NCBI GenBank assembly: GCA_964437425.1
Contig: CAYTGO010000005.1
Coordinates: 1-64,000 of the forward strand
Direction of reading: 5' to 3'
DNA length: 64,000 bases
Source of the DNA: Scalindua sp964437425
Lineage (GTDB): Bacteria > Planctomycetota > Brocadiia > Brocadiales > Scalinduaceae
The notes beneath the pieces were generated by a model. The model was not told where the DNA came from, made no database searches, and saw only the letters and a program-made list of their open reading frames with translations. This document shows, one piece after another, positions 62,847 to 64,000 of the stretch (the stretch's first letter is position 1; every line of letters begins with the position of its first letter). The position numbers and the translations under genes are program-made.

Positions 62847-64000
62847 ATGAAAAACACAGAAAAGAAATCACCTAGAAAAACACCCAAAAATACAAAAACT
62901 AAAAAAACTAGTTTTTCCATAGGATATCTACTCCTTTTTCTAGTAGTTTTATACGTCATACAAATGTTTATGTCTCCTAAAGCCGGCGAAATCACTTACA
63001 GCCAATTCAGAGAGTATTTAAGTGCAGGAAAAATAGTTGATTGCACCGTAGGAGAAAAAGTAATTAAGGGGCACTATGAAAGTATGACATCTGAGCAAAA
63101 CAAACCCGTTCCCTTCATTACTGTTCCGGTTCAAGATATCGAACTGGTCAACGAATTAGAAAGTAAAAACGTTAAGTTTAAGGGAGAGGTAGAGAATAAT
63201 TTTCTAAGAAATATGATCATGTGGTGGATTTTTCCATTTTTGATTATTGGAATTGCCTGGTTTTTTATATCAAAAAAAATGGGAGGGATGGGAAGTCCTT
63301 TTGCGTCGTTTGGAAAGGCAAAGATTAAACTTTATGCCGCAGAAGATGCAAAAAAGACTACATTTGCAGATGTTGCCGGGTGTGATGAAGCCAAGGAAGA
63401 GCTTGAAGAAATAATAGAGTATTTAAAGTACCCTCAAAAATTCCAAAAACTGGGAGGTAAAATCCCAAAAGGTGTTCTACTCATAGGACCACCGGGAACA
63501 GGAAAAACACTCCTGGCAAAAGCGGTTGCGGGTGAATCAGGGGTACCGTTCTTCTCAATAAGTGGTTCTGATTTTGTAGAAATGTTTGTTGGTATGGGCG
63601 CTGCAAGAGTACGTGACATGTTCGCACAAGCCAAGCAGAAGGCACCCTGCATAGTATTTATTGATGAACTTGATAGCGTTGGAAGACAACGAGGTGCCGG
63701 TTTAGGCGGTGGGCATGATGAGCGCGAGCAAACACTAAATCAGCTGCTGGCGGAGATGGATGGTTTCACTTCAAATAGTGGCGTAATTATCATCGCAGCG
63801 ACAAACAGACCTGACGTTCTGGACAACGCGTTACTCCGTCCGGGAAGATTTGACAGACAGGTAACTGTCGACAGACCTGATCTGATTGGAAGGGAAGAGA
63901 TCTTAAAGGTGCATGCTAAAGACGTTAAAATAGAACCCAATGGAAACCTAAATACAATAGCAAAACGCACTCCAGGCTTTTCTGGTGCTGATCTGGCTAA
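62847..64000 (+). CDS. ftsH: ATP-dependent zinc metalloprotease FtsH, N-terminal part
   Basis: FtsH is a membrane-anchored AAA+ protease that degrades misfolded membrane proteins and regulators. The ATG at 62847 opens a frame that runs off the window after 384 codons. A basic N-terminus is followed by TM1 (about 27-45), a periplasmic region, TM2 (about 125-145) and the AAA+ module: Walker A GPPGTGKT (about 214), Walker B VFIDELDS, the SRH region ATNRPDVLD and ALLRPGRFDRQ. The pore loop reads EMFVGMGAARVRDMF. The zinc protease domain would lie to the right of the window. Confidence 0.95.
   Translation, partial: MKNTEKKSPRKTPKNTKTKKTSFSIGYLLLFLVVLYVIQMFMSPKAGEITYSQFREYLSAGKIVDCTVGEKVIKGHYESMTSEQNKPVPFITVPVQDIELVNELESKNVKFKGEVENNFLRNMIMWWIFPFLIIGIAWFFISKKMGGMGSPFASFGKAKIKLYAAEDAKKTTFADVAGCDEAKEELEEIIEYLKYPQKFQKLGGKIPKGVLLIGPPGTGKTLLAKAVAGESGVPFFSISGSDFVEMFVGMGAARVRDMFAQAKQKAPCIVFIDELDSVGRQRGAGLGGGHDEREQTLNQLLAEMDGFTSNSGVIIIAATNRPDVLDNALLRPGRFDRQVTVDRPDLIGREEILKVHAKDVKIEPNGNLNTIAKRTPGFSGADLA

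Noticed and set aside
1..64000. CRISPR array
   Set aside because: No series of regularly spaced identical short repeats was seen; the only long repeats are att copies, element arms and duplicated genes.

Overview
The window is one bacterial chromosome segment, AT-rich by eye, with a Gram-negative gene repertoire. It contains a lipoprotein, c-type heme (CxxCH) chemistry on the outer side of the membrane, many PAS sensors, HD-GYP proteins, hemerythrins and a molybdenum nitrate reductase-like enzyme. A short PheT without its tRNA-binding domain, a free-standing SWIB protein and the dense sensory repertoire fit a planctomycete, and an anammox-type (Brocadiales, Scalindua-like) genome is my best guess. 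That is inference: no diagnostic anammox gene lies in the window.

Region 1 (1-15 kb): the 3' end of rsmE, several unknown genes, and two paralogous HD-GYP proteins. One of these is crossed by a 100-N scaffold gap that looks artificial. A minus-strand cluster of odd small genes follows (SWIB, DUF6172, VF530, and an atypical SDR with a zinc-ribbon-like segment), then yedK (SRAP), pepF and a fapA-like (DUF342) gene. Two MITE/REP-like palindromic elements sit here. Region 2 (15-29 kb): a heme-binding chemoreceptor, then the translation block thrS-infC-rpmI-rplT and pheS-pheT on the minus strand. On the plus strand follow prfB (with a programmed +1 frameshift), glyA and gpsA. infC has no ATG, GTG or TTG available at its true N-terminus and appears to start at ATC.

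Region 3 (29.9-57.8 kb) is the most unusual part. A complete tRNA-Pro(GGG) gene is followed by two more identical 50-bp copies of its 3' part, at 51884 and 57749. These delimit two tandem integrative elements of about 22.0 kb and 5.9 kb. Both have homologous right arms, and remnants of related tyrosine integrases lie directly after the first two copies. The cargo is almost wholly signal transduction: REC-HD-GYP, three Rcp1-type single-domain response regulators, two bacteriohemerythrins, two pairs of hybrid kinase plus REC-kinase, a nitrate/nitrite-sensing (NIT) chemoreceptor, CheW, an NtrC-type sigma-54 activator, a NasA/NarB-like nitrate reductase, and a 1111-residue multi-PAS LuxR regulator. 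I read this as a tRNA-anchored sensory island, probably for oxygen and nitrate/nitrite, built by repeated integration and duplication and now partly decayed.

Region 4 (57.8-64 kb): a glycosyltransferase pseudogene cut off at the last att copy, then a GT39-type transferase, a membrane GT2 and a B12-binding radical SAM protein (a probable lipid or envelope glycan locus). The 5' part of ftsH follows on the plus strand and runs off the window.
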